A stretch of 64,000 nucleotides of DNA from Geminicoccaceae bacterium (GTDB lineage Bacteria; Pseudomonadota; Alphaproteobacteria; Geminicoccales; Geminicoccaceae), in the NCBI GenBank assembly GCA_020638465.1, contig JACKIM010000001.1, positions 1,517,501 through 1,581,500 of the forward strand, given 5' to 3'. Positions 1-7,315 of this stretch are shown here, piece after piece (positions within the stretch are counted from its first letter, which is position 1; the number at the start of each line of letters is the position of its first letter). The notes below the pieces were generated by a model. The model made no database searches, was not told the origin of the DNA, and saw nothing but the letters and a program-made list of their open reading frames with translations. Made by a program: the position numbers and the translations under genes.

Positions 1-324
1 CTTGACTCCCTTGTCATCCCGTTGTGGCGATTGTGCGCCTGACTGCCTTTGGGGATTGCCGGCTCCCAGATAGAGGCTGGGCTCCTTGTCGGATAACGGA
101 ACGGTGGCAGCGGGAATGGGCCGGTTGTCGCGGGAGATCGCTTTCGGATCGGCCGGTGGCGGCTCGAACGACACGGCGCGTAGGGTGTCTTCCACCGTCG
201 TTGAATGCGGTCCATAGCCGTCGCAGGCCGAAAGGGCGAGGCTGGTTGCCAGCGCCGTTACGCCGAGTGCCGTATTCCGCCATGAATGACGTTGATGACC
301 GTGATTCATCGAGTGGCTTTTCAT
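1..324 (-). CDS. Putative lipoprotein, 3' end outside the window
   Basis: An open frame on the minus strand runs from ATG 324 to the window edge without a stop, giving 108 residues. A basic, His-rich N-terminus is followed by a hydrophobic stretch ending in a lipobox, Leu-Ser-Ala-Cys, about 35 residues in. After the cysteine comes a polar, proline-rich segment with no domain I recognise. This is the architecture of an exported, lipid-anchored protein. A second in-frame ATG at 309 is an equally possible start and still leaves a normal signal peptide; neither has a strong ribosome binding site. The gene is read divergently from nothing nearby and its function is unknown. I am fairly sure of the lipoprotein signal, less of the exact start. 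Confidence 0.6.
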   Translation of the reverse strand, partial: MKSHSMNHGHQRHSWRNTALGVTALATSLALSACDGYGPHSTTVEDTLRAVSFEPPPADPKAISRDNRPIPAATVPLSDKEPSLYLGAGNPQRQSGAQSPQRDDKGVK

Positions 325-437
325 CTACCGTGGGTATTGAAATACGGTATGAGAAAAACCCATTGGTTGCAACAACCTTCAATCAAATCTCTGGATGGTT
401 GAATTCTGCCAGTGATGTTTTTTCACGTCAGGAGAAA

Positions 438-1136
438 TCATTCGAATGGCTGCATGGCCATGTCCCAGAAGCCGATTTCCAGCCTTGTCGCAGCGTCGAA
501 TGTCGCCTGTAGTCCGGCCATGCGCGGATGAGCATCGTCGACCGCGCCAAGCCGCATACCGGCCACCCGGTCGAGCTGGTTGACACTCGCTTCGACGATG
601 CTGCCATATTCGTCCCCCGAATACATGGTGATCCAGGCCGAGTAGGGATTGCCATCGCGCCGGGTGGCCGGATCGCGGGCAAGTCGCTGACCGATGTCAC
701 CATAGCCGACAACGCACGGTGCCAGTGCCGTAAGCAGGTCCAGAAGATCTCCCGACAGACCGCGTTCCATGACGAAGCGGGTATAGGCCATGTTCGCCGG
801 TTCTTCGGGTGTCGCTGCCATTTCGTTCTCACTCAGTCCGAATTGGTGGCAATAGTCGACATGCAGGCGCATTTCGTCGTGGATCAGTCCATGCATCACG
901 GTTGCGCAGGCGCGGATTTCCTCGATCTCGCCGGCCTTGAATGCGGCCAGGGCCCAGGCCCGGCTGAAATGCACGAGAAACAGGTAGTCCTGAACGAGAT
1001 AGTGGCGAAAGCAAGCCATCGGCAACTCGCCCGAAGCCAGCCCGCAGACGAAGCGATGATGGGTATAGGCGTGCCAATGGGTGCCGGATCGCCGGATGAG
1101 GCGGGTAGCAAAACTTTCAGAAGGCAGGGCAGGCAT
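438..1136 (-). CDS. tenA: TenA/thiaminase II family protein
   Basis: The product (232 aa) resembles TenA, the cytosolic aminopyrimidine aminohydrolase that salvages the pyrimidine half of degraded thiamine. The family's all-helical core is complete. Visible active-site elements are the Gln-Asp before Tyr-Leu-Phe near residue 50, the Pro-Cys-Val-Val-Gly-Tyr segment holding the nucleophilic cysteine and conserved tyrosine near residue 140, and a C-terminal Glu-Ile-Gly-Phe-Trp. The start at 1136 was chosen because family homology begins there; the frame is open to 1253 but the extra 39 residues look unconserved. No other thiamine gene lies beside it. It is divergent from the OsmC gene, so its promoter should lie in 1137-1290. 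Confidence 0.88.
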   Translation of the reverse strand: MPALPSESFATRLIRRSGTHWHAYTHHRFVCGLASGELPMACFRHYLVQDYLFLVHFSRAWALAAFKAGEIEEIRACATVMHGLIHDEMRLHVDYCHQFGLSENEMAATPEEPANMAYTRFVMERGLSGDLLDLLTALAPCVVGYGDIGQRLARDPATRRDGNPYSAWITMYSGDEYGSIVEASVNQLDRVAGMRLGAVDDAHPRMAGLQATFDAATRLEIGFWDMAMQPFE

Positions 1137-1293
1137 GCGGGCATCCTCGAACGGTGTCGGGTGGTGAGAGTCCTGAAACGTGGAGTTCGTCCCGGTGAGG
1201 GACATCTCAGGGTAGCTGTCCCCGATTCTATGGCTGTGCGGTGGTATCGTCATCGGCTATTCAGTCGATGTCACGGCAATGAGGGCGGTCATC

Positions 1294-1800
1294 ATGGATG
1301 CGCAGACACTCAAGACCCTGCAGGCGCCGTTCAAGGCGCTTTATCGTGACGATCCGTCGGCGGCCATCATAACATTGACGGCGGAAGGCGTGGTCGGCGA
1401 GGACGTTTCCTGCTCGGTCCAGACGGGGCGCGCTTTGGTGGAGGCCGGGCTGCATCCTGCCACGGGCGGCAGCGGGATCCATGCCTGTTCCGGCGACATG
1501 CTGCTCGAAGCGCTGGTCGCCTGCGCGGGTGTGACCCTGTCCGCCGTGGCGACAGCACTGGAAATCGAGCTTGAGCACGCGATCGTGCGTGCGGAGGGCG
1601 ATCTCGACTTCAAGGGGACGCTCGGGGTCGACCGCGAGGCACCGGTGGGTTTCGCGGAAGTACGGTTGATTTTCCAGGTCACCAGTCCGGCGCCACAGGA
1701 TCGTATAGACACCCTGATCAGGCTGACCGAGCGCTATTGTGTCGTTTATCAGACCATCCGCAACGCCACACCGATCAGCCACGCGCTTGAACGCGTGTGA
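1294..1800 (+). CDS. OsmC family protein
   Basis: A 168-residue protein of the OsmC/Ohr fold. Members are cytosolic thiol peroxidases or related redox proteins that reduce organic hydroperoxides using two cysteines. Here one cysteine lies in the Val-Ala-Cys-Ala-Gly helix near residue 80 and the other in Glu-Arg-Tyr-Cys-Val-Val near residue 150, the usual spacing. The start ATG 1294 follows a GAGGG about 10 nt upstream; an in-frame ATG at 1279 would add five residues. The 3' end nearly touches the convergent ComB-like gene (stop 1808), leaving 7 bp. The subgroup (OsmC, Ohr or YhfA-like) cannot be settled by eye. Confidence 0.85.
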   Translation: MDAQTLKTLQAPFKALYRDDPSAAIITLTAEGVVGEDVSCSVQTGRALVEAGLHPATGGSGIHACSGDMLLEALVACAGVTLSAVATALEIELEHAIVRAEGDLDFKGTLGVDREAPVGFAEVRLIFQVTSPAPQDRIDTLIRLTERYCVVYQTIRNATPISHALERV

Positions 1801-1807
1801 CCGGCGA

Positions 1808-2542
1808 TCATGAGTGACAGGCGAAAAAGGTACCATCGCACAGCAGGGCGGCAGTTTTGCTGACATCCACCGCAACAGCCATTTCGACATCATCCGGATA
1901 GCCCATTGCCTGCAACTCGCGCCCGGAGTGCGATTGACGGATGGTGTCGGCTGCAGTCATCGACATTGCACGCCAGCAGGTCATGGCCAGACGGGCTTCG
2001 GCGCTGCCGGCCATTTGACCACGAAGATCCGCCAGATGGTCGAGGATGGCCCCTGCTCCGAGAAGGTCTTCAATGGAGGGGCGCAGGGTATCGTCCGGCC
2101 ATCGTTCGCCGGCAGCGATCACCGCGATCATATCGTCGCCGGCCATGCGATGCGCGGCCACGGCCGTAGCCCTCGCATTGCGCAGGCAGCCTGCGAACAG
2201 CGTCGTCGAACCGGCTGCGGCACTAAGCCTCGAACCGTTGGGCGAGGGGAGGATGATGCGTTGTCCCGGTGTCGCCTGGTGGAGGCTCCGGGGCGACAGG
2301 CTGAAACCGTTTCCCGCGAGGTGGCGCGGTCTGGCCGCCACGGCTCCGAGGCGGCTGGCCTCGGCCTCGGCAAGTGCGTGGTCGCGATGGGCGAAGGGGT
2401 AGATGCATGCGCCTCGGGATACAGCAACATCGACGCAAGTGGTGAAGGACAACACGTCGACGACGACCAACACCTGGGTGCGCCCCTTCAAGGCGTGCAG
2501 ACCCCCAAGGCCCCATTCCAGCATCAACCTCCCGTCCTGCAT
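1808..2542 (-). CDS. 2-phosphosulfolactate phosphatase family protein (ComB-like)
   Basis: The product (244 aa) matches the ComB family, Mg-dependent phosphatases first known from coenzyme M synthesis but widespread in bacteria that do not make coenzyme M. Landmarks are Val-Asp-Val-Leu-Ser-Phe-Thr-Thr near residue 25, Ser-Pro-Asn-Gly-Ser near residue 85, and Ala-Gly-Glu-Arg-Trp followed by Arg-Pro-Ser-Ile-Glu-Asp-Leu-Leu-Gly-Ala-Gly near residue 145. The start ATG 2542 has AAAGGG upstream and gives the family's usual length; an in-frame ATG at 2587 is an alternative. The gene is divergent from the barnase-like gene. The true substrate in this organism is unknown. Confidence 0.8.
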   Translation of the reverse strand: MQDGRLMLEWGLGGLHALKGRTQVLVVVDVLSFTTCVDVAVSRGACIYPFAHRDHALAEAEASRLGAVAARPRHLAGNGFSLSPRSLHQATPGQRIILPSPNGSRLSAAAGSTTLFAGCLRNARATAVAAHRMAGDDMIAVIAAGERWPDDTLRPSIEDLLGAGAILDHLADLRGQMAGSAEARLAMTCWRAMSMTAADTIRQSHSGRELQAMGYPDDVEMAVAVDVSKTAALLCDGTFFACHS

Positions 2543-2655
2543 CGGCGGCCCTTTCGTTGCAGCGTGAATTCCCGCGATTCGCTTCATCGTTGCCGGCCTG
2601 CTAGGCTGGTTTGTACGTGGGAGCAAGGTTCGGCGACCTCGGACAGGGAGTAGCG

Positions 2656-3090
2656 ATGCGTCAATTCGTCCGCCTTTTTGCACTGCTCATCATGTTGACC
2701 GCCGGTTTCGCGCAGGCGGGAACGCAGGAGGTCCGCAATTTCGCCATGCTGATGGGCCTCCATGACATTGATGGTTTTGTCCAGGCTGTGGAGAGTATCC
2801 GCGATAGCGGACATTTGCCGGATCGCTATCTTACCAAGAACGAAGCGCGCCGGATGGGCTGGGATCCGGGCGAGGATCTGTGTGACAGCGCGCCGGGGCA
2901 CAGCATCGGCGGCGATCGATTTGGCAATCGCGAGGGCCGCCTGCCGGATCACCGGGGACGGCGCTGGACGGAGGCCGATCTCGACTTCGATTGCGGACGA
3001 CGGGGGGCCAAGCGGCTGGTCTTTTCCAGTGACGGTCTGGTCTTTGTCACGATCGACCACTACGATACATTCTACGAGGTGCCGAAATGA
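2656..3090 (+). CDS. Secreted barnase-type ribonuclease
   Basis: A 144-residue protein with a cleavable signal peptide (hydrophobic residues 4-20, ending Ala-Gln-Ala) and a C-terminal microbial RNase domain of the barnase/binase type. The barnase order is intact: Tyr-Leu-Thr-Lys-Asn-Glu-Ala, then Gly-Gly-Asp-Arg-Phe-Gly-Asn-Arg-Glu-Gly-Arg-Leu-Pro, Arg-Trp-Thr-Glu-Ala-Asp, a conserved Arg in Lys-Arg-Leu-Val-Phe, and Asp-His-Tyr-Asp-Thr-Phe. These supply the acid, Arg and His of the barnase catalytic set. It should cleave RNA by transesterification once exported. ATG 2656 has a GGGAG ribosome binding site. The next gene is a barstar-like inhibitor overlapping by 4 nt, as expected for a toxic RNase. 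Confidence 0.9.
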   Translation: MRQFVRLFALLIMLTAGFAQAGTQEVRNFAMLMGLHDIDGFVQAVESIRDSGHLPDRYLTKNEARRMGWDPGEDLCDSAPGHSIGGDRFGNREGRLPDHRGRRWTEADLDFDCGRRGAKRLVFSSDGLVFVTIDHYDTFYEVPK

Positions 3091-3359
3091 AGATCTCCCG
3101 TCTGGATGGCCGGCAGCGCAGCAAGCGCGCGGTCATGAGGCGCCTCGCCCGTGATCTCGACTTTCCCGCTCATTTCAGCGGCAGTCTCGATGCGCTGTTC
3201 GATGTGCTGACGGGTGACGTCAAGGGGCCCCTGACGATCCATTGGCGCCCGACGGATCGGGCGCGAACGACCATGGGAGCCGACTACGACCGCCTTGTCG
3301 CGACACTCGAAGATGCCGCCCGCGAAAGAAAGGACATCACATTGGATCTGATCGCTTGA
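3087..3359 (+). CDS. Barstar-like ribonuclease inhibitor
   Basis: A 90-residue cytosolic protein of the barstar family. The barstar-like core starts near residue 20 (Leu-Ala-Arg-Asp-Leu-Asp-Phe-Pro-Ala-His-Phe) and continues through Gly-Ser-Leu-Asp-Ala-Leu-Phe-Asp-Val-Leu, the helix that plugs the RNase active site in the known complex. A C-terminal helix follows. Its ATG overlaps the RNase stop codon (ATGA), so the two are translationally coupled. The expected role is to protect the cell from RNase made before export. Assignment rests on the motif plus its neighbour, and I consider it secure as a family call. Confidence 0.86.
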   Translation: MKISRLDGRQRSKRAVMRRLARDLDFPAHFSGSLDALFDVLTGDVKGPLTIHWRPTDRARTTMGADYDRLVATLEDAARERKDITLDLIA

Positions 3360-3394
3360 AACCTGCGTGAGATTGTCCTAGATCACGAGACGTC

Positions 3395-3469
3395 GGGCGC
3401 GTAGCTCAGCGGGAGAGCACTACGTTGACATCGTAGGGGTCACTGGTTCAATCCCAGTCGCGCCCACCA
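3395..3469 (+). tRNA. tRNA-Val (anticodon GAC)
   Basis: A full cloverleaf can be drawn: acceptor stem GGGCGCG/CGCGCCC, D arm GCTC/GAGC, anticodon stem CTACG/CGTAG with loop TTGACAT (anticodon GAC, valine), and a T arm closed by ACTGG/CCAGT with TTCAATC in the loop. CCA is encoded at 3467-3469. It lies downstream of the barstar gene in the same direction. Confidence 0.97.
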
Positions 3470-3579
3470 TCCATGGATTTCCACCCGACATTAGTCCATC
3501 TCCGGGCCTTTTTTGCTTGCCGCCATGCCTGCGGAAGGAACGCCGGTGCTGACGCATGTCGGCGCCTTGGTCACCGCGT

Positions 3580-3732
3580 TGGGACTGCAGATACCATCTC
3601 GTCTTCATCCCGAAATGTCGGCGCGAAGCGCTGTACAGCGGCTCGTATCCGGGTTCGGCGTTTCGATGGCTTGGCGGACACAAGGAGAGCAGGGGAATTG
3701 AAGGTCGCCTGCTGCCGGGTCATGCCCACATG
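3580..3732 (+). pseudogene. Remnant of IS200/IS605-type transposase TnpA
   Basis: About 50 codons in one frame read Trp-Asp-Cys-Arg-Tyr-His-Leu-Val-Phe-Ile-Pro-Lys-Cys-Arg-Arg, then a shortened middle, then Lys-Glu-Ser-Arg-Gly-Ile-Glu and Pro-Gly-His-Ala-His-Met. This is the N-terminal half of the small HUH transposase of IS200-type elements, with Pro-Asp-His-Val-His-Met decayed to Pro-Gly-His-Ala-His-Met and residues lost in between. No catalytic tyrosine follows. It begins 110 bp after tRNA-Val and is not expected to make an active enzyme. Nothing else is recognisable between the tRNA and glgC. Confidence 0.72.
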
Positions 3733-3867
3733 AACAGCAATGGTTTTTCCGCTGGCTTACTTCGGCCGGTTTGCGCCGAGTGTACATGTGCGAATGATGT
3801 TTGCTTGTTTTCATGCTTTTGGCCAGACTGACCGCAGCGACAATGAACGTTCGTACAGGGGGAACGC

Positions 3868-5130
3868 ATGACGACCCGCGATCCGAGGGGCTCCATTCTT
3901 GCTCGTAACTCGATGGCCTATGTACTTGCTGGCGGTCGGGGGTCGCGGCTGAGGGAACTGACGGACATCCGGGCCAAGCCTGCCGTCTATTTCGGTGGCA
4001 AGACCCGGATTATCGACTTTGCCCTGTCCAATGCCATCAATTCGGGTATCAGGCGGATCGGTGTCGCGACCCAGTACAAGGCCCATTCGCTCATACGCCA
4101 TCTGCAGCGGGGCTGGAATTTCCTTCGGCCCGAGCGGAACGAGAGCTTCGACATCCTGCCGGCAAGCCAGCGTGTGTCGGAAACGCAGTGGTACGAAGGC
4201 ACGGCGGATGCCGTCTATCAGAATATCGACATCATCGATGCCTACGGTGTCAATCACATCATCGTGCTGGCCGGTGATCACATCTACAAGATGGATTACG
4301 AACTCATGCTGCAACAGCACGAGGCGACCGGTGCGGATGTCACTGTCGGTTGTCTCGAAGTTCCGCGCATGGAGGCGACGGGTTTCGGTGTGATGCATGT
4401 CGATGACGACGACCGCATCATTTCGTTCCTCGAAAAGCCTGCCGACCCGCCCGGTATGCCTGACAAGCCTGACATGGCGCTCGCCAGCATGGGGATCTAC
4501 GTGTTCTCCACCAAGTTCCTGTTCGAACGCCTGTGTGAAGATGCGGAAAATCCCGATTCGAACCACGATTTCGGCCACAATATCATTCCTGCCATTGTCC
4601 AGGGCGGCAAGGCTGTGGCGCACAGGTTCACCGAAAGCTGCATCAAGAGCCCGGAAGAAAAGGAAGCCTACTGGCGGGACGTGGGGACAATCGACGCCTA
4701 TTGGGAGGCGAATATCGACCTGACATCGGTTACCCCTGCACTTGATCTCTATGATACGGACTGGCCGATCTGGACCTATGCAGAAATTACTCCGCCGGCC
4801 AAATTCGTTCATGACGAGGAGGGCAGGCGAGGGCTGGCCGTGGCCTCACTGGTCTCGGGCGGTTGTATCGTTTCCGGTGCCGGTCTGAAGCGCTCGCTGT
4901 TGCACACCGGAGTTCGTGTAAACTCCTATTGCATGCTCGAAGGTGCAGTGGTTTTGCCGCAGGTTGTTGTCGAACGTGGCGCAAGGCTGCGCAATGTGGT
5001 GGTGGATCGAGGTGTGCGCATTCCCGAGGGGCTTGTCGTCGGCGAGGACCCCAAGCTCGATGCCGAGCGTTTCCGCCGCTCCGACAAGGGCATTTGTCTC
5101 ATCACAAAGGCGATGATCGACAGGCTCTGA
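3868..5130 (+). CDS. glgC: Glucose-1-phosphate adenylyltransferase
   Basis: This 420-residue enzyme makes ADP-glucose from ATP and glucose-1-phosphate, the committed step of bacterial glycogen synthesis in the cytosol. The nucleotidyltransferase signature Ala-Gly-Gly-Arg-Gly-Ser-Arg-Leu is near residue 21, followed by Lys-Pro-Ala-Val-Tyr-Phe-Gly-Gly-Lys. Tyr-Glu-Gly-Thr-Ala-Asp-Ala-Val-Tyr-Gln-Asn and Ala-Gly-Asp-His-Ile-Tyr-Lys-Met-Asp-Tyr complete the catalytic domain; a left-handed beta-helix forms the C-terminus. ATG 3868 follows GGGGGAA. It stands alone: glgA, glgB, glgP and glgX are not in the window. Confidence 0.96.
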   Translation: MTTRDPRGSILARNSMAYVLAGGRGSRLRELTDIRAKPAVYFGGKTRIIDFALSNAINSGIRRIGVATQYKAHSLIRHLQRGWNFLRPERNESFDILPASQRVSETQWYEGTADAVYQNIDIIDAYGVNHIIVLAGDHIYKMDYELMLQQHEATGADVTVGCLEVPRMEATGFGVMHVDDDDRIISFLEKPADPPGMPDKPDMALASMGIYVFSTKFLFERLCEDAENPDSNHDFGHNIIPAIVQGGKAVAHRFTESCIKSPEEKEAYWRDVGTIDAYWEANIDLTSVTPALDLYDTDWPIWTYAEITPPAKFVHDEEGRRGLAVASLVSGGCIVSGAGLKRSLLHTGVRVNSYCMLEGAVVLPQVVVERGARLRNVVVDRGVRIPEGLVVGEDPKLDAERFRRSDKGICLITKAMIDRL

Positions 5131-5143
5131 AAGTCGCCATGAA

Positions 5144-5179
5144 GCCGCATTCGTCGCGCTCCACGTCCACGAATGCGGC
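5144..5179. terminator. Hairpin between convergent glgC and dehydrogenase genes
   Basis: An 11-bp perfect inverted repeat (GCCGCATTCGT / ACGAATGCGGC) with a 14-nt loop sits 13 bp after the glgC stop and just before the end of the convergent dehydrogenase gene. There is no T run on either side, so it is a plausible shared transcript-end structure but not a textbook intrinsic terminator. Confidence 0.5.
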
Positions 5180-5187
5180 CAGGCAGG

Positions 5188-6225
5188 TCAGGCGACCAAC
5201 TGCACCTTCATGGCACGGTTGCGGTCAAGGGCCAGTTCGAAGGCTTCGTGCGCCCGACCAAGGGGCAGACTGTGGCTCAGGAGCGGTGTCAGGTCGACCC
5301 TGCCCGCCGCCATCAGCGCCAGTGCCGCGTCGAACTCCGGATCGAAGCGGAAGGATCCGCGAAGGTCGATCTCCTTGGCCATGATACGGTTGCCCAGAAT
5401 CGGTTGCGGCCCGCCCGGGAGAGCTCCCACCTGTACGATCACGCCGCGAGGGGCCGTCGCCGTCACGGCCGCTTCAAGCGCCTTCAGTGAAGCCGAACAT
5501 TCGATCACGACATCGACACTGCCCTTGCCGTGTCCCAAGGCTCCAAGGGTGTCGGCATCCCGTGAAAGGTCGATCACCTCATCCGCGCCGAGCATTCGTG
5601 CCGTTTCCAGTGGGGCTGCCATCAGATCGGTGGCGATGATGCGGCTGGCTCCGGCAAGGCGGGCTGCGGCAACGGCCAGACAGCCGATCGGTCCGGCTCC
5701 GGTTATCATCACCGTCTTGCCGAGGATGGGACCGGCGCGATTGACCGCATGCAGGGTGACGGCGAAGGGCTCGGCCAGCGCTGCCAGCGACAGGGGCAGA
5801 TCATCGTTCACCGGCCGGCACTGTCGCGCCTCGACCAGCGTCAGTTCCTCGAACAACCCCTGTGTATGCGGCATGTACATCGCCGAACCATTGAACAGCA
5901 TCCGTTCGCAATGATTGCGCTTGCCGGCCAGGCAATATCGACAGGCATTGCATGGGCGTGACGGGTTTACCGCCACTCTCATCCCCGCATGGAGGTCTTC
6001 CACACCGTCTCCGACGGCATCGATGACCCCGGCCATCTCATGTCCCAGCACCAGGGGCTCGCGCAGGACGATCTCACCCACCGCGCCACTCTTGTAATAG
6101 TGCAGGTCGCTGCCGCAGATGCCGCCGGCCGCCAGTTGCAGGCTGACCTGGCCGGGACCGGGTCGAGCCGGAGTCCGTTCCTCAAGTCGCAGGTCCTTTG
6201 CACCGTGAATGACGCATGAGATCAT
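5188..6225 (-). CDS. Zinc-dependent sugar alcohol dehydrogenase, L-idonate 5-dehydrogenase-like
   Basis: The 345-residue product belongs to the medium-chain alcohol dehydrogenases. The catalytic zinc region reads Cys-Gly-Ser-Asp-Leu-His near residue 37 and Gly-His-Glu near residue 60; the structural zinc cysteines are in Cys-Asn-Ala-Cys-Arg-Tyr-Cys. A Rossmann fold starts at Gly-Ala-Gly-Pro-Ile-Gly near residue 175. Overall it is closest in feel to L-idonate 5-dehydrogenase, which oxidises L-idonate to 5-ketogluconate, but sorbitol or threonine dehydrogenases are near relatives. ATG 6225 overlaps the stop of the LysR gene by 4 nt, so regulator and enzyme are cotranscribed. Confidence 0.82.
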   Translation of the reverse strand: MISCVIHGAKDLRLEERTPARPGPGQVSLQLAAGGICGSDLHYYKSGAVGEIVLREPLVLGHEMAGVIDAVGDGVEDLHAGMRVAVNPSRPCNACRYCLAGKRNHCERMLFNGSAMYMPHTQGLFEELTLVEARQCRPVNDDLPLSLAALAEPFAVTLHAVNRAGPILGKTVMITGAGPIGCLAVAAARLAGASRIIATDLMAAPLETARMLGADEVIDLSRDADTLGALGHGKGSVDVVIECSASLKALEAAVTATAPRGVIVQVGALPGGPQPILGNRIMAKEIDLRGSFRFDPEFDAALALMAAGRVDLTPLLSHSLPLGRAHEAFELALDRNRAMKVQLVA

Positions 6226-7178
6226 GACAGTTCCTCGCCCGATGGTGATTGTCCAATCATAGCCCGTTCTTCGGCGGCCGTCCTGTCGATCCATGGAGGA
6301 CCATGTTCCACGACATAGTCGGCGAACACCCGAACCTTGGCCGGCAGCAGGTGACGGTGCGGACAGAGCACGGCCAGCGTGACGGGCTCCGGCGGCAGGT
6401 CGGGCAGAATGGGTACCAGCCTCCCGTTCTGGAGATGTTCGGCCACCTCGAACACGGGCTTCAGGACAATTCCCAGTCCCAGCAAGGCCCATTCCGTCAG
6501 TGTATCGCCATCATCGGCATCGAGCGCGCCTTGCACCGGCAGGGTTCTCGGGCCCTCCGCCGTCTGCAGTGTCCAGCGGAATTGACGTGAGCCCGGAAAG
6601 CGAAGGAGCAGGCACTGGTGCTGCATCAGTTCATCCGGGTCACCGGGTACTCCGTGCCGGTCGAGATAGTCCGGCGAGGCGCACAGGATCCGCTCGCAAT
6701 CGGCAATCTTGCGCTGGATCAGGCTGGAATCCTCAAGATTTCCCAGTCGAATGGCAAGGTCCACTCCCTCACCCAGCAGGTCCAGCAGGTGATCGGACAG
6801 GCGCAGGCGTACCGCGACCTCGGGATAGATCGAGCGAAATCCGGCGATCATCCTGGGCAGGAAGCGGCGCCCGAAGCTCAAGGGTGCGGTGACGCGAAGA
6901 TTGCCGGAGGGTCTCGTGCCGGCTTCGCTGACGCTCGCTTCGGCGGCATCCAGCGCCGCGATGACATCCGTACTCGACTCGTAGAATATCCGGCCATGCT
7001 CCGTAACCTGCACCTTGCGGGTCGTGCGGTTGAGCAGGCGCACGCCCAGATGCTGTTCGAGCTGCATCATCCGGTGGCTGACCACGGCTGGCGACACGCG
7101 ATGGCGGCGGCCGGCTCCGGACATCGAACCGACCTCGACCACGGCCATGAACAGACGGATATTCTCAAGCAGTGACAT
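6222..7178 (-). CDS. LysR family transcriptional regulator
   Basis: A 318-residue regulator with an N-terminal winged helix-turn-helix (residues 1-60, including Ser-Pro-Ala-Val-Val-Ser-His-Arg-Met) and a LysR substrate-binding domain. The C-terminal layout is that of the CrgA/DsdC-like group often found beside dehydrogenases. It is transcribed into the idonate-type dehydrogenase gene through an ATGA overlap and is divergent from puuD across 137 bp. It could therefore control the dehydrogenase, puuD-guaD, or both; the shared intergenic region is where its operator would be expected. Confidence 0.9.
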   Translation of the reverse strand: MSLLENIRLFMAVVEVGSMSGAGRRHRVSPAVVSHRMMQLEQHLGVRLLNRTTRKVQVTEHGRIFYESSTDVIAALDAAEASVSEAGTRPSGNLRVTAPLSFGRRFLPRMIAGFRSIYPEVAVRLRLSDHLLDLLGEGVDLAIRLGNLEDSSLIQRKIADCERILCASPDYLDRHGVPGDPDELMQHQCLLLRFPGSRQFRWTLQTAEGPRTLPVQGALDADDGDTLTEWALLGLGIVLKPVFEVAEHLQNGRLVPILPDLPPEPVTLAVLCPHRHLLPAKVRVFADYVVEHGPPWIDRTAAEERAMIGQSPSGEELS

Positions 7179-7315
7179 GCCGCGAAGTCTCGGACTTTTC
7201 GGGATGGTTTGAAAGTCCTAAGCCTGATCCATGGTTGGTCACCGTGTTGCAGTCCGGCTAACAGCGTAACGATGAAGAGCCGATGGCTGTGCTGCTGGAC
7301 GAGGGAGCGTTGGAA

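Noticed and set aside
1137..1290. Possible TPP riboswitch in the tenA leader
   Set aside because: The minus strand has CTGAGATG and a GTCCC/GGGAC stem followed by GAAC, as in the THI box. The essential CTGAT element and the closing stem are missing, so the match is too weak.
3420..3683. Open frame opposite tRNA-Val with Gly-Ala-Thr-Gly-Ile-Glu-Pro-Val-Thr
   Set aside because: This peptide arises from reading tRNA genes backwards and is a familiar false gene.
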